64,000 bases of DNA from CAYSLU01 sp964431965 (GCA_964431965.1 CAYSLU010000010.1:12026-76025); one strand, 5' to 3'; counted from the first letter of the stretch, positions 43,421 to 52,040 are shown. Notes: a model not told the origin generated them from the sequence alone. A program made the numbers and translations.

Positions 43421-44626
43421 TCACGGCGCTGCGGCTTGCCCCACGGGCTCGACCGGGCCTGGCCCAGGCGCAGGCAGGCATGCCGGAAAGGTCACGGCGA
43501 CGGTGGTGCGATCGGGAACCGAGGTATCGACTGCTATACGGGCCCCATGGATCTCCGCGATCAACCGGGCCGAGTAGGTGCCCAGCCCCGCCCCGTGCTC
43601 CTTCGCCGCCGTCGTGAGCTTCTCGAAAAAGTGCTCCCGCACGTGCTCCGGGACAGCGCCGCGGTTGCAGATGCTCATCCGCATGGCATCGCCGCGATGG
43701 AACCGAATCGTGACCGTCTCGCCGCACGGCGAGGCCTCGATGGCGTTCTTCAGCAGGTTGCCGAGCATGGAGAGACAGAGCAGTCGCTCGCCCGCCACCA
43801 CGAACGCGTCCGCCTCCCCGGCGGGCCGGCCATCGATCAGCACCGCTACGGACACCCGCCTGGCCCGCGTAAGCGACTCGTTGTGACTGAGCGCCTCCCG
43901 GGCGGCGCGCAGCAGGTCGACATCCATCGGGCGAAGCGTATACAACCCCTGCTCGATCTTGAACAGGTCCAGGGAGCGGTTGATCATGTCCAGCAACCGG
44001 CGTCCCGCGCTCTCGATCCGTGCCAGCCACTCGAGTTGCTCCTCCGTCAGATGCCCCGGCAGAGCCCGGATCAGATCCGGACCGCCTAAGATGACGTTGA
44101 GCGGCGCCTTGAGATCGTGGCGCGCAACGTACTCCACTTCCTCGCGGAAGTCGGCCGCCTGGCGAAGCTGATCATTGGCTGCGGTCAGGCGCTTCACGGT
44201 CTCCTCCAGCTCGCGCTGGTAACCCTCCCGAGCCACCTGCTCGCGCTGACGCTCGTCATCCAGCGCCTTGATCCGGGCCGCGGTCGCCACGACCCGAACG
44301 ATGGCGGCACGCGACACCGGCTTGATCAGGTAGTCTGACGCGCCGGCACGCACCGCCTCGGCAGCCGTTTCGAGTGTCGGCTTGGCCGTCATCATGACGA
44401 CCTGAACGCCAGGCGACGTCTCGCGGATGGCCTTGAGCAGCTCCACGCCCGTAATGCCCGGCAGAAGGATGTCGGTCACTACCACGTCGAAGCGCTGCCC
44501 CGCCAGGATACGGCGGGCCTCATGTGCATCCGGAGCGACATCGACGTCGTGCCCCTCCGCCAGGAGGAACTCCCGCAGCGTGAGGCGGACGCTCTTCTCA
44601 TCGTCAACAATCAGTGCCTTTGCCAT
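43421..44626 (-). CDS. Receiver-histidine kinase hybrid on the opposite strand
   Basis: 401 residues. REC (3-120): ALIVDDEKS, VVTDILLPGITG, MMTAKPT, DYLIKPV. A coiled coil leads to FREEVEYVARHDLKAPLNVIL (acceptor H170). The ATPase domain has NLLKNAIEAS, then a less canonical ICNRGAVPEHV in place of DxGxG, and GAGLGTYSARLI, so nucleotide binding may be weaker than in its neighbours. The Pro/Ala/Gly-rich tail has no motif. It faces the rest of the array, with only 28 bases between the convergent stops, and its start is separated by 172 bases from the divergent unknown gene. Confidence 0.88.
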   Translation of the reverse strand: MAKALIVDDEKSVRLTLREFLLAEGHDVDVAPDAHEARRILAGQRFDVVVTDILLPGITGVELLKAIRETSPGVQVVMMTAKPTLETAAEAVRAGASDYLIKPVSRAAIVRVVATAARIKALDDERQREQVAREGYQRELEETVKRLTAANDQLRQAADFREEVEYVARHDLKAPLNVILGGPDLIRALPGHLTEEQLEWLARIESAGRRLLDMINRSLDLFKIEQGLYTLRPMDVDLLRAAREALSHNESLTRARRVSVAVLIDGRPAGEADAFVVAGERLLCLSMLGNLLKNAIEASPCGETVTIRFHRGDAMRMSICNRGAVPEHVREHFFEKLTTAAKEHGAGLGTYSARLIAEIHGARIAVDTSVPDRTTVAVTFPACLPAPGPGPVEPVGQAAAP

Positions 44627-44762
44627 GGCTCTCCGCTCCCCTGCTTTGGCTCACACTAACCCGCCTGAGTCTCCGCATCCAGACATTTGCCCTCCCCCCT
44701 GCGCCAATATGGGGCGCTTCCGATGCGGGGAGCGGAAGCGGGATGCTTTGTTCCTCACCAGC

Positions 44763-44789
44763 TGGTTTCCCTCGGCGCTTCTGGTATAC
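44763..44789 (+). promoter_or_regulatory. Candidate promoter of the unknown 649-residue protein
   Basis: TATACT at 44784-44789 is five of six to the -10 consensus. The -35 region is weak (TGGTTT at 44763, spacing 15). A start site about seven bases after the -10 would fall three or four bases before the GTG at 44799, so the transcript would be nearly leaderless. The rest of the 172-base gap shows no other clear signal. Confidence 0.4.
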
Positions 44790-44798
44790 TCGCTAATC

Positions 44799-46748
44799 GT
44801 GACCTTGAGGCTCATTGGGGAACATCCGCTGGCCCGGGATTCGCGAGGCAACCTCGTATCGCGGATCGCCACGGCATTCCTGCACAGCCGCGCGCTCGTG
44901 ACGATTCCGGGAAGCCACGCGACCCAGCGCGCGGCCTACACGCTCATCCTGGACCGCGAGCGCATACAGTCGGGACTTCCCCCACTCACCGAGGACGAGC
45001 GTAACCGGGAGTGGCAGCAGTCCGTCGATCTCATCATGGATCCGACCGCCGTGCTGATCCGGCCCGACCCGGATAGCATGGGCATGGCGTTCGATGCCGA
45101 CGAACTGCTCCACGAGATCGTCTCCAAGCGCCAGGTGCGCTTCCTCTACGTCATGGATCGCCAGGTTCTGCAGGCGATCAAGCAGCGCGGCGAGTACTGG
45201 CGCATCTCCCCCCTGCCGCGCACAGCGGACGACATGACGCAGATGATCGAGGCATCCCGCATCAGCATCGCCTGCCTCCCCATCTACTACTACAACATGG
45301 TGACGGGGGTACGGTACCTCACGTGCGACGTCTTCGCCCGGCTCGCGGAGCTTGATCCGCTCATCCTCGGGCCGCAGCTCCAGGAAATCCGGGAGTTCTC
45401 CTGCGTCCGAAACCGCCTGAATCACCCGGAAATCGACTTCTTCATGGCGGACTCCTCCTTCGGAGCCGACGACCTCCAGGACTACGAGTTCTACCGCCTC
45501 ACCCCCGAAGAGCTCCGGAGCGCCCACGCCGAGCTCAGCCGCCGGTTCGCGGCGGCTGTCCCGGCCGCGCTCCGGACGGACGCGCCCACCAGCACCGAGT
45601 GGCGCAACCGCATGTTCTCCACGCTGATCCAGAAGGGCAACGAGACGGTCTCCGACGAGGTGCTGCAGGGGATCAGCCCCGAGTTCTTCCTCCAGATCCA
45701 GTGGCTGCCCGGCGGGCGAATCGAAGACGGCGAGCTCCTGTTCGATCCCGTGTTCGACGAGCTGGACCAGAACCCCGGCGACCCGGAGCTGCGCGCGCTG
45801 TGCGACGAGAAGGCCCGCGGCTTCATCTTCAACTTCATCCGCGAGCTCAGCGACGTCGAGTACGTCAACGTCGGGCGCGTCTTCTCCTCGCTCTCGCTCC
45901 GGCCCAAGGCGGACGGGCGGCGCGACGTCTACATCGCCGAGGTCAAGCAGCGCGGACGGGAGCGCGCGATCGTCCGCATCATCCGGATGCAGAAGTGGGG
46001 CATCCGCGAGCACCTGAACCAGAACGAGGACCTGCTGCAGTCCATCATGGATACGGAGGAGTACACCGAGTACATCCTCGACCGCCGGCTCGGCTGCCGC
46101 CAGCTGGGCATGAACCTCTCGCCCTCGATCGTGGCCCGCCGCATCGCGGAGCGCTACCACGGACCGCGCCAGCAGTTCGAAGGGCGCAGCATCTGGGCCA
46201 CCTACTTCGAGCGCGACTACATCGCGGGGATCGCAACCGACAAGATCCCCGCCGCCAAGTACCGGCTTCCCGGTTACGCAATCCGGTTCGCACGCCTGAT
46301 GGGCCGCGCCGCCGCTCCCAACATGCTCGTCGGACGCATGAACATCGACCACCACGTCCTCTTCGACGACGGCGACGAGGTGATCATCGAGGATACGTCC
46401 GGCCTTCCGGCCGATCTGATCCTGGCCGATCACACGGGCACCTTCACCGACTACCAGACGCCCCTGATCTCCTTCGCCCATGACTACGCCCGGCCCATCC
46501 GGGACCGCTTGGCCCACGTCGATGACGGCGACGCCTTCATTGACGCCTACCTCCGGTCGTTCATCCAGCAGTTCGAGCACACGCAGGAAGACTACCGGAA
46601 GCGCCGCCGGGCGTTCGATACGCTCTTCAAGCACCGCCCGCGCGACGAAGGCGGCAGCTTCGCCTATCGCTGGGAGTGCGTGCTCCGCCGCCTGGACTCG
46701 TCCGATCCGCACGCCATCGCCGACGCCATTCGCCGCCGGCTGGCGTGA
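44799..46748 (+). CDS. Large soluble protein of unknown function
   Basis: 649 residues from GTG 44799, the first good start after the divergent kinase gene. The frame is open further upstream, but that part is antisense to the kinase. No signal peptide or membrane helix. I do not recognise the family. The N-terminal half has ILDRERIQSGLPPLTEDERN and a Tyr-rich CLPIYYYNMVTGVRYLT. Near the C-terminus, LVGRMNIDHHVLFDDGDEVI and EDTSGLPADLILADHTGTF form an acidic cluster spaced somewhat like the catalytic and metal-binding loops of protein-kinase-like (HipA or lipid-kinase) folds. That is only a resemblance. Codon use is like the neighbours. Confidence 0.75.
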   Translation: MTLRLIGEHPLARDSRGNLVSRIATAFLHSRALVTIPGSHATQRAAYTLILDRERIQSGLPPLTEDERNREWQQSVDLIMDPTAVLIRPDPDSMGMAFDADELLHEIVSKRQVRFLYVMDRQVLQAIKQRGEYWRISPLPRTADDMTQMIEASRISIACLPIYYYNMVTGVRYLTCDVFARLAELDPLILGPQLQEIREFSCVRNRLNHPEIDFFMADSSFGADDLQDYEFYRLTPEELRSAHAELSRRFAAAVPAALRTDAPTSTEWRNRMFSTLIQKGNETVSDEVLQGISPEFFLQIQWLPGGRIEDGELLFDPVFDELDQNPGDPELRALCDEKARGFIFNFIRELSDVEYVNVGRVFSSLSLRPKADGRRDVYIAEVKQRGRERAIVRIIRMQKWGIREHLNQNEDLLQSIMDTEEYTEYILDRRLGCRQLGMNLSPSIVARRIAERYHGPRQQFEGRSIWATYFERDYIAGIATDKIPAAKYRLPGYAIRFARLMGRAAAPNMLVGRMNIDHHVLFDDGDEVIIEDTSGLPADLILADHTGTFTDYQTPLISFAHDYARPIRDRLAHVDDGDAFIDAYLRSFIQQFEHTQEDYRKRRRAFDTLFKHRPRDEGGSFAYRWECVLRRLDSSDPHAIADAIRRRLA

Positions 46749-46809
46749 CCCCTCCGGGCGCGCTAATTCCGCTTCCCTTGTCCCACCCCAGCCGATACTA
46801 TCCGGTCCG

Positions 46810-47580
46810 GTGAACGGCCTCGTCACAGCCTTTCGAACCTTGACCATCCTTCCGGTTCCCGGCCGGGACGCGGACGACTTCTCCAAGGCCCTCCCGCACT
46901 TCCCGCTTGTCGGCGCCGCCATCGGAATCGTGGCGGCCCTGGCGGCCTGGGTCATCAGCGACGGCATGGCATGGCCCCTCGGAGGCGGAGTCGCCGTGGT
47001 GGCCGTCACCGCCTTCCTCACCCGCGGCATCCATCTCGACGGCCTCGGCGACGCCTTCGACGCCCTGGGCGGCGGCCGCACACCGGCCCGCCGGCTCGAG
47101 ATCATGAAGGACCCGCACATCGGGTCGTTCGGCGTCGTCGCCATCGTCACATGCCTCATGATCAAGGCGGCCGCTGTGGCCCAGATCTCAACGGCGAGCC
47201 AGCACCTGGCCGTCGTGGTTCCCTTCGTGGTCTCCCGCGCGATCCAGGTGGAGCTGGCGGCCGCACTGCCCTACGCCCGGCGCGAAGGCGGCACCGCCCG
47301 CGCCTTCGTCGAAGGCGCAGAAGCCAGCCACTTCCTGCTCGCCACGCTCTTCGCCCTGCTCCTCTGCTACCTGTTCGGCGGATTCTGCGGGCTCATCGTC
47401 CTGCTGGCCGCCTATGCGGCCAGCCCGGCGCTGATGTGGTGGCTCCGCCGGGAGTTCGGCGGCGTGACGGGCGACCTCTTGGGGATGGCCAGCGAAGTGA
47501 CCGAGACGCTTCTTCTGGCGGGGCTCGCAATGGTCGGCCACACGCTGAGCGGCATCCAGCTCGGAAGCTTTCCCTGGTAG
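46810..47580 (+). CDS. cobS: Adenosylcobinamide-GDP ribazoletransferase
   Basis: 256 residues from GTG. This integral membrane enzyme joins adenosylcobinamide-GDP and alpha-ribazole, the last step of cobalamin assembly. The hallmark HLDGLGDAFDALGGGRTPARRLEIMKDPHIGSFG region is present; HLDGLGDAFDALGGG matches the family's metal-binding HxDGLxDxxDxL signature. RxxFVEGA-like and GVTGDLLGMASEVTE, the C-terminal conserved stretch, follow. Length and about six membrane helices fit. No other cobalamin gene is in the window, so it may serve salvage. Only 61 bases separate it from the upstream gene, too few for a cobalamin riboswitch. Confidence 0.95.
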   Translation: MNGLVTAFRTLTILPVPGRDADDFSKALPHFPLVGAAIGIVAALAAWVISDGMAWPLGGGVAVVAVTAFLTRGIHLDGLGDAFDALGGGRTPARRLEIMKDPHIGSFGVVAIVTCLMIKAAAVAQISTASQHLAVVVPFVVSRAIQVELAAALPYARREGGTARAFVEGAEASHFLLATLFALLLCYLFGGFCGLIVLLAAYAASPALMWWLRREFGGVTGDLLGMASEVTETLLLAGLAMVGHTLSGIQLGSFPW

Positions 47581-47609
47581 GCCCCCACGCCCCACACACA
47601 GGTATCCCC

Positions 47610-48347
47610 ATGGATCTCCACGGCAGATGCGCGCTGGTGACCGGCGGCGCCGTGCGGATCGGCCGCGCCATCTGCGAAGCGCTGGCCGACGCCGGCGCCG
47701 ACGTGGTCATCCACTGCGACCGCTCGGCCGCCCAGGCGGCCTCGCTCGCGAACGAGCTCTCCGGACGCGGCGTCCAGGCTTGGGTCGTCGCCGGCCGCCT
47801 CCGTGACGAGGCGGCGTGCGCGGACGTCGTGCGGCGTTCTGCCGATGCCGCCGGCCGCCTGGATATCCTCATCAACAACGCAGCCGTCTTCCACAAGCAC
47901 GCGCTCGCCGAGGCGGACGAGGCGCGCGTCCTCGACGAACTCCGCGTCAACCTGCTGGCTCCCCTCGCCCTGATCCGCGCGTTCGCACGCGTGGCCGACG
48001 GCGGCCGCATCGTCAACCTCCTCGACCGGCGAATTGCGGCGAACGACCCCTCCTGCCTGCCCTACCTGCTGTCCAAGAAGGGATTGGCGGATCTGACCCG
48101 CGTGGCCGCACTCGATCTCGCCCCCCGCTTCACCGTCAACGGCGTCGCGCCCGGCCCCGTCTTGCCCCCGCCGGGTCAGGGCGCGGAGTACCTTCATGAC
48201 CGGGCCGGCCGCACCCCGCTCGCCGGGCCGGTTTCGCCGGACGACGTCGCGCGCGCGGTGCTCTTCCTAGCGCAAAGCGACACCATCACGGGACAGATCA
48301 TTTTCGTGGACGGCGGCCAGCACCTGCTCGGCAACGCCGCCGGCTGA
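47610..48347 (+). CDS. Short-chain dehydrogenase, FolM/pteridine reductase-like
   Basis: 245 residues. ALVTGGAVRIGRAICEAL is the NADPH-binding TGxxxRIG of the pteridine reductase/FolM branch, LDILINNAAVF is the NNA motif, and YLLSKKGL supplies the YxxxK catalytic pair. The usual serine region reads NLLDRRI, with Asp where Ser is common, as in FolM-type proteins. GQIIFVDGGQ closes the fold. It probably reduces dihydropterin or dihydrofolate. The next gene is folB, 15 bases on, which supports a folate or pterin role over fatty-acid or sugar reduction. Confidence 0.85.
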   Translation: MDLHGRCALVTGGAVRIGRAICEALADAGADVVIHCDRSAAQAASLANELSGRGVQAWVVAGRLRDEAACADVVRRSADAAGRLDILINNAAVFHKHALAEADEARVLDELRVNLLAPLALIRAFARVADGGRIVNLLDRRIAANDPSCLPYLLSKKGLADLTRVAALDLAPRFTVNGVAPGPVLPPPGQGAEYLHDRAGRTPLAGPVSPDDVARAVLFLAQSDTITGQIIFVDGGQHLLGNAAG

Positions 48348-48362
48348 CGCGGAGGATGGACC

Positions 48363-48731
48363 ATGGACCAGATATACCTGCGCGACCTCACGCTGCGCTG
48401 CATCATCGGAACCCGGCCCGCCGAGCGGATCACCCGGCAGGAGGTGCGCGTCGGCGTGACGCTGGACTGCGACCTGTCGAAGGCCGGGAAGACCGACCGG
48501 CTGGCCGACACCGTGGATTTCCGGCGCCTGGAGGCCGCTATCATCCGGCTGGTGGAAGGCAGCGAGTTCCAGCTCATCGAGCGGATGGCGGAGCGCATTG
48601 CCGACGCATGCCTGGCCGACCCCGGGGTCCGCGCCGCGCGGGTGTCGGTGGATAAGCCTCGGGCCCTGCGCTTTGCGCGCAGCGCCGCCGTCGAAATCGT
48701 TCGCCGCCGGGTCGCATCCCGGCGGGGCTAG
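48363..48731 (+). CDS. folB: Dihydroneopterin aldolase
   Basis: 122 residues, RBS GGAGGA. IYLRDLTLRCIIGTRPAERITRQEV holds the family's N-terminal substrate loop, where CIIGTRPAER replaces the common GIxGxxxxER. TDRLADTVDFRRL and ELIERMAERIA (here QLIERMAERIA) contain the conserved Glu that binds the pterin. VSVDKPRALRFARSAAVEI gives the conserved Lys. It converts dihydroneopterin to 6-hydroxymethyl-dihydropterin in folate synthesis. The C-terminal stop overlaps the end of the convergent glycosyltransferase gene by four bases. Confidence 0.92.
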   Translation: MDQIYLRDLTLRCIIGTRPAERITRQEVRVGVTLDCDLSKAGKTDRLADTVDFRRLEAAIIRLVEGSEFQLIERMAERIADACLADPGVRAARVSVDKPRALRFARSAAVEIVRRRVASRRG

Positions 48732-49891
48732 GGCCGCCCCTCGGCAGCGGCCGCCTCGTACACCTCCAGCGTCCGCTGCGCCGTCCGTCGCCAGGTGAAT
48801 CCGGCGGCACGCTCGACCCCCCGCCGCCCCAGATCGCCGGCCAGCGCCGGATCCGACAGCACCCGCAGCAACGCATCGGCGAGGGCATCGACGCTGCTGG
48901 GCTCCACCCGCAGGGCCGCGTCTCCCGCCAGCTCCTCCAGCGCCCCGATCGCGCTGCACACGACCGGCGTGCCGCAGGCCATCGCCTCCAGCACCGGAAG
49001 GCCGAAACCCTCGTAGAGCGACGGCATGGCCAGCACATGCGACCGCTGGTACGTCCGAACCAGCTCGCCGTCGGGCAGGTACCCCGTCCACCGCACGCGA
49101 TCACGCACCCCCAGGGCCGCCGCGCGCCGCTCCGCCTCCGGGTAACGCGGGTCCGGCGGACCGGCGATCACGAGGCGGACGGGCCCCGGATGGCGCCGCA
49201 CCACGAGGGCAAACGCCTCGACCAACCCGACGAGATTCTTGTATGGATCCGCTCGGCCCACGTACAGGACCGTCGGATCCTCGAACCGAACGCCACCGGC
49301 CAGACCGGGCTCCGCCGGCCGGAAGGCCGGCGAAACCCCGCAGGGTATCGCCTCGACTCGGCCTTGCCGGGCCGCCGGGATCCCGAGGTAGCGGATGACG
49401 TCGCCCCGCGACGCCGCGGAATCCGAGATGATGCGGTCCGCGCGGCGGCCGACCTCCCGCATGATCCACGTATAGAGCGGGTACAGGCGGCTCTTGCGCG
49501 ACCGCGGAGCCGCGTGCGGAAAGATCATCGGGATCACGTCGTGGACGGTTACGACGCATCGGGTCCGCCGCCGGCCTGCCAGCGCCAGCAGCGGAACCAT
49601 GTAGTTCGGCGAGTGATACACGTCGATCCCCGCCCGGCGCAGAACCCCGGGCATCGCCAGCTGCCCGCGCGGAGAGAAGACGCCGTACGGAACGAGACGG
49701 CACGTGAACGATGGGACATTGCCGATCCCGGCGTCGGCCGCCGTCCGCATCTGCACGCCCTCCCGGTCGAACAGGAGAACGTACTCGTTCCGGCGGTCCA
49801 CCTCGGCCAGCGCCCGGATCAGCTCCCGCGTATAGGCGCCGATCCCGGATATCTCCGGAAAGATCCACCGGGCATCGATTGCGATCCTCAT
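48728..49891 (-). CDS. Glycosyltransferase, family 4 (mannosyltransferase-like)
   Basis: 387 residues, RBS GGAGG 10 bases before the ATG. The N-terminus is MRIAIDARWIFPEISGIGAYTRELI, typical of mannosyltransferases such as MtfB and WbdA relatives. Then CVVTVHDVIPMIFP, ISDSAASRGDVIRYL, YVGRADPYKNLVGLVEAF and MPSLYEGFGLPVLEAMACGTPVV with the E-x7-E motif. It should add mannose or a related hexose from a GDP-sugar. It forms an operon with the gene at 49917-51038, separate from the main + strand locus. Confidence 0.9.
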   Translation of the reverse strand: MRIAIDARWIFPEISGIGAYTRELIRALAEVDRRNEYVLLFDREGVQMRTAADAGIGNVPSFTCRLVPYGVFSPRGQLAMPGVLRRAGIDVYHSPNYMVPLLALAGRRRTRCVVTVHDVIPMIFPHAAPRSRKSRLYPLYTWIMREVGRRADRIISDSAASRGDVIRYLGIPAARQGRVEAIPCGVSPAFRPAEPGLAGGVRFEDPTVLYVGRADPYKNLVGLVEAFALVVRRHPGPVRLVIAGPPDPRYPEAERRAAALGVRDRVRWTGYLPDGELVRTYQRSHVLAMPSLYEGFGLPVLEAMACGTPVVCSAIGALEELAGDAALRVEPSSVDALADALLRVLSDPALAGDLGRRGVERAAGFTWRRTAQRTLEVYEAAAAEGRP

Positions 49892-49916
49892 GACGCACTC
49901 GCCTCCGCTCGATCCA

Positions 49917-51038
49917 TCAGCCGGCCGCGCCTACTGCGCGGTAGACGTCCATCGTCCGCCGCGCCGTGTCCTCCCACCGGTAGCGGGCCGCCTGCCGCCG
50001 CCCCGCAACCGAAAGCCCCGCCCGCAGACCCGCATCGGCCAGAACGCGCCGGACCTCACCGACCCACCGGTCGCGATCAAACTCCGGGATGACAATGGCC
50101 CCGTCTCCCAGCACCTCTCCGAGCGAGCCGCCATCGGACGAGACGACCGGCGTGCCGCACGCCATCGCTTCGAGCGGAGGGAAACCGAACCCCTCATACC
50201 GCGAGGCGCACAGGAACGCCTCCGCCCCCGCATACAGCGCCGGGAGCCGGTCATCGCCGACATAGCGGATGTAGCGAATATCCGCCGCCCGCGACGAGCC
50301 CCCCAGCCGGGCCAGGATCGGCTCGACCTTCCACCCCGGCATGCCCGCGATCACCAAGTCCCCGGCAAACCCATCCAGAGCCTCGAACACATCGACGAGG
50401 AACGGCAGGTTCTTCCGGGGCTCGACCGTGCCCACGGTCAGCAGGTACGGCCGCGCCAGCCCCAGATCCCGGCGCATCTCCTCGATCCGATCCGCCGGCG
50501 GCGCCGCCATGTCGGGGCCGATGCCGAGGTGGATCGCGTGCAGCCGCGCCGGATCCACCCTGTAAAGCTCGCGCAATTCGCGGGCGCCGAACTCCGCGTC
50601 CGTGATCACGGCGTCGGCGCGCTGCAGCGTATCCGCGATCCGCGCCTGAAGATAGCGCAGGTTGCGCGGCTCGGCGAACTCGGGATACCGCGCGAAGCTG
50701 GCATCGTGGATCGTCACGATCGATCGTCCGCTCCGCAGCGGCGGGCAGATGAAGTTCGGGAAGTGGTAGACGTCCGCCGGGCCGGCGAACCAGTCGAACG
50801 GGGGCCACCCGAGCGTCCGCCACGCGCGCTGGACGATCCGGCCCGGAATGGCGCGGCAGACGCGGTACTGAGCGCGGCGAACCGGAAAGGGCGCACCCTG
50901 CCGCTGAAAATCGAAGTAGAAGAGCCGGAGCTCCTCCGGCCCGGACAGCCGGTCCAGTTGCTCCGCCAGCATCCGGGTGTATCGCCCGACGCCGGCGCGC
51001 TGGGCTACTCCGGCCTGAATGTCGATGCAGATGCGCAT
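49917..51038 (-). CDS. Glycosyltransferase, family 4 (mannosyltransferase-like)
   Basis: 373 residues. The first ATG before the conserved start is at 51038 (MRICIDIQAGVAQRAGVGRYTRML). VYHFPNFICPPLRSG, VTIHDASFARYPEF and VGTVEPRKNLPFLVDVF match the GT4 mannosyltransferase pattern, as does ASRYEGFGFPPLEAMACGTPVVSSDGGSLGEVL with E-x7-E. It is the first gene of a two-gene minus-strand unit; 25 bases separate it from the next glycosyltransferase, which has a similar overall design and is probably an old paralogue. Confidence 0.9.
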   Translation of the reverse strand: MRICIDIQAGVAQRAGVGRYTRMLAEQLDRLSGPEELRLFYFDFQRQGAPFPVRRAQYRVCRAIPGRIVQRAWRTLGWPPFDWFAGPADVYHFPNFICPPLRSGRSIVTIHDASFARYPEFAEPRNLRYLQARIADTLQRADAVITDAEFGARELRELYRVDPARLHAIHLGIGPDMAAPPADRIEEMRRDLGLARPYLLTVGTVEPRKNLPFLVDVFEALDGFAGDLVIAGMPGWKVEPILARLGGSSRAADIRYIRYVGDDRLPALYAGAEAFLCASRYEGFGFPPLEAMACGTPVVSSDGGSLGEVLGDGAIVIPEFDRDRWVGEVRRVLADAGLRAGLSVAGRRQAARYRWEDTARRTMDVYRAVGAAG

Positions 51039-51078
51039 GGCGTCCCACGGTCGGCCGGGCGGCGGCAAGCCTGCCCGG

Positions 51079-51106
51079 ATGACAACGGCGGGGTTTGTGA
51101 TAGCAT
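51079..51106 (+). promoter_or_regulatory. Candidate sigma70-type promoter for the zinc-ribbon/rsmI unit
   Basis: ATGACA (51079-51084, five of six to TTGACA) and TAGCAT (51101-51106, four of six to TATAAT) are 16 bases apart. The start site would lie near 51113, giving about 38 bases of leader before the ATG at 51151. This gap also separates divergent genes, as expected for a promoter. Confidence 0.45.
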
Positions 51107-51150
51107 GGCGCCCCACCCGCATCAACAGGGAAACCGGGCGGGACCGGCCA

Positions 51151-51345
51151 ATGCCCAAACAATTCCAGGACCTGCGAGCCTCCGAGCTGTATTGCCCCCG
51201 TTGCCGCGCGGCCAAACCCGTGCGGGAGAGGCTCCTGTTGGTGCTGCCCGGCGCCGAAATACACGAGTACCGCTGCGTGGTCTGCTCGGAGTCGCTGGGC
51301 ACCCGGGAAGTGACCGCCGCCCAGCGCGGGGTGGTACGCCGATGA
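51151..51345 (+). CDS. Small zinc-ribbon protein
   Basis: 64 residues. ELYCPRCRAAKPVRERLLLVLP and EYRCVVCSESLG give two Cys pairs (CPRC and CVVC) that should bind one zinc ion. I know no assigned function; it could be an RNA- or protein-binding adaptor. The stop overlaps the rsmI start (ATGA), so the two are probably co-translated. Longer upstream in-frame starts exist, but they run through the promoter. Confidence 0.75.
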   Translation: MPKQFQDLRASELYCPRCRAAKPVRERLLLVLPGAEIHEYRCVVCSESLGTREVTAAQRGVVRR

Positions 51346-52040
51346 ACCCCGGCCTGTACGTGGTGGGGACCCCGATCGGCAACCTGGGCGACATCACCAT
51401 CCGGGCGCTGGACACGCTGCGCCAGGCGAGTGTCGTCCTGACCGAGGACACCCGCCACACCGGCGTCCTGCTGGCTGCGCACGGAATCCGGACGTCCATG
51501 GTGAGCTGCCACAAGTTCAACGAGGCATCCCGGGCCCACCAGGTCCTCTCGAGGATCCGCGCGGGCGAAGCCGTTGCCCTCGTCACGGACTCCGGTATGC
51601 CCGCCATCTCCGATCCCGGCGCCCGCATCGTGCGCGCCTGCCGCGACGAAGGGCTGCCCGTAGCGGTCGTCCCCGGGCCATCCGCCGTGACCGCCGCGAT
51701 CGCGCTCGGCGGCTTCGTCGGGCACGGATTCGTGTTCGAGGGGTTCCTGGAGCGAACCGAGGGAGCCCGGCGCCGGCGCCTGACCGAGCTGGGGGCCGCT
51801 GGCAAAGCCGTTGTCCTGTATGAGTCTCCCTACCGGCTGCTGCGCCTGCTCGATGACGTCGAGGCAACCCTGGGCGCCCGGCGCCTCCTCGTCGCACGCG
51901 AGCTCACCAAGAAGTTCGAGGAAGTCGTGGAGGGGACGCCAGCTGAGGTCCGGGCGGCCTTCGCCGCCCGATCGGTCAAGGGAGAGATTGTGGTGGTCCT
52001 GGCCGCGCCGGAGCGCGCATCTGCCCGGCCCCCGGATTGA
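51342..52040 (+). CDS. rsmI: 16S rRNA (cytidine-2'-O)-methyltransferase
   Basis: 232 residues, a tetrapyrrole-methylase-fold enzyme that methylates C1402 of 16S rRNA in the cytoplasm. The start LYVVGTPIGNLGDITIRAL, then TEDTRHTGVLL, CHKFNEASR, LVTDSGMPAISDPGARIV and VPGPSAVTAAI are the conserved SAM-binding stretches. YESPYRLLRLL and ARELTKKFEEVVEG (the conserved TKxxEE) complete the family signature. Family members are usually about 280 residues; this one lacks most of the C-terminal extension, a common variation. Confidence 0.95.
   Translation: MNPGLYVVGTPIGNLGDITIRALDTLRQASVVLTEDTRHTGVLLAAHGIRTSMVSCHKFNEASRAHQVLSRIRAGEAVALVTDSGMPAISDPGARIVRACRDEGLPVAVVPGPSAVTAAIALGGFVGHGFVFEGFLERTEGARRRRLTELGAAGKAVVLYESPYRLLRLLDDVEATLGARRLLVARELTKKFEEVVEGTPAEVRAAFAARSVKGEIVVVLAAPERASARPPD

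Noticed and set aside
44427..44798. Upstream extension of the unknown 649-residue protein
   Set aside because: The extra 124 residues lie over the start of the minus-strand kinase and look like antisense sequence; GTG 44799 after a -10 hexamer is better.
46749..46809. Cobalamin riboswitch before cobS
   Set aside because: The gap is only 61 bases and holds no B12-box-like sequence.
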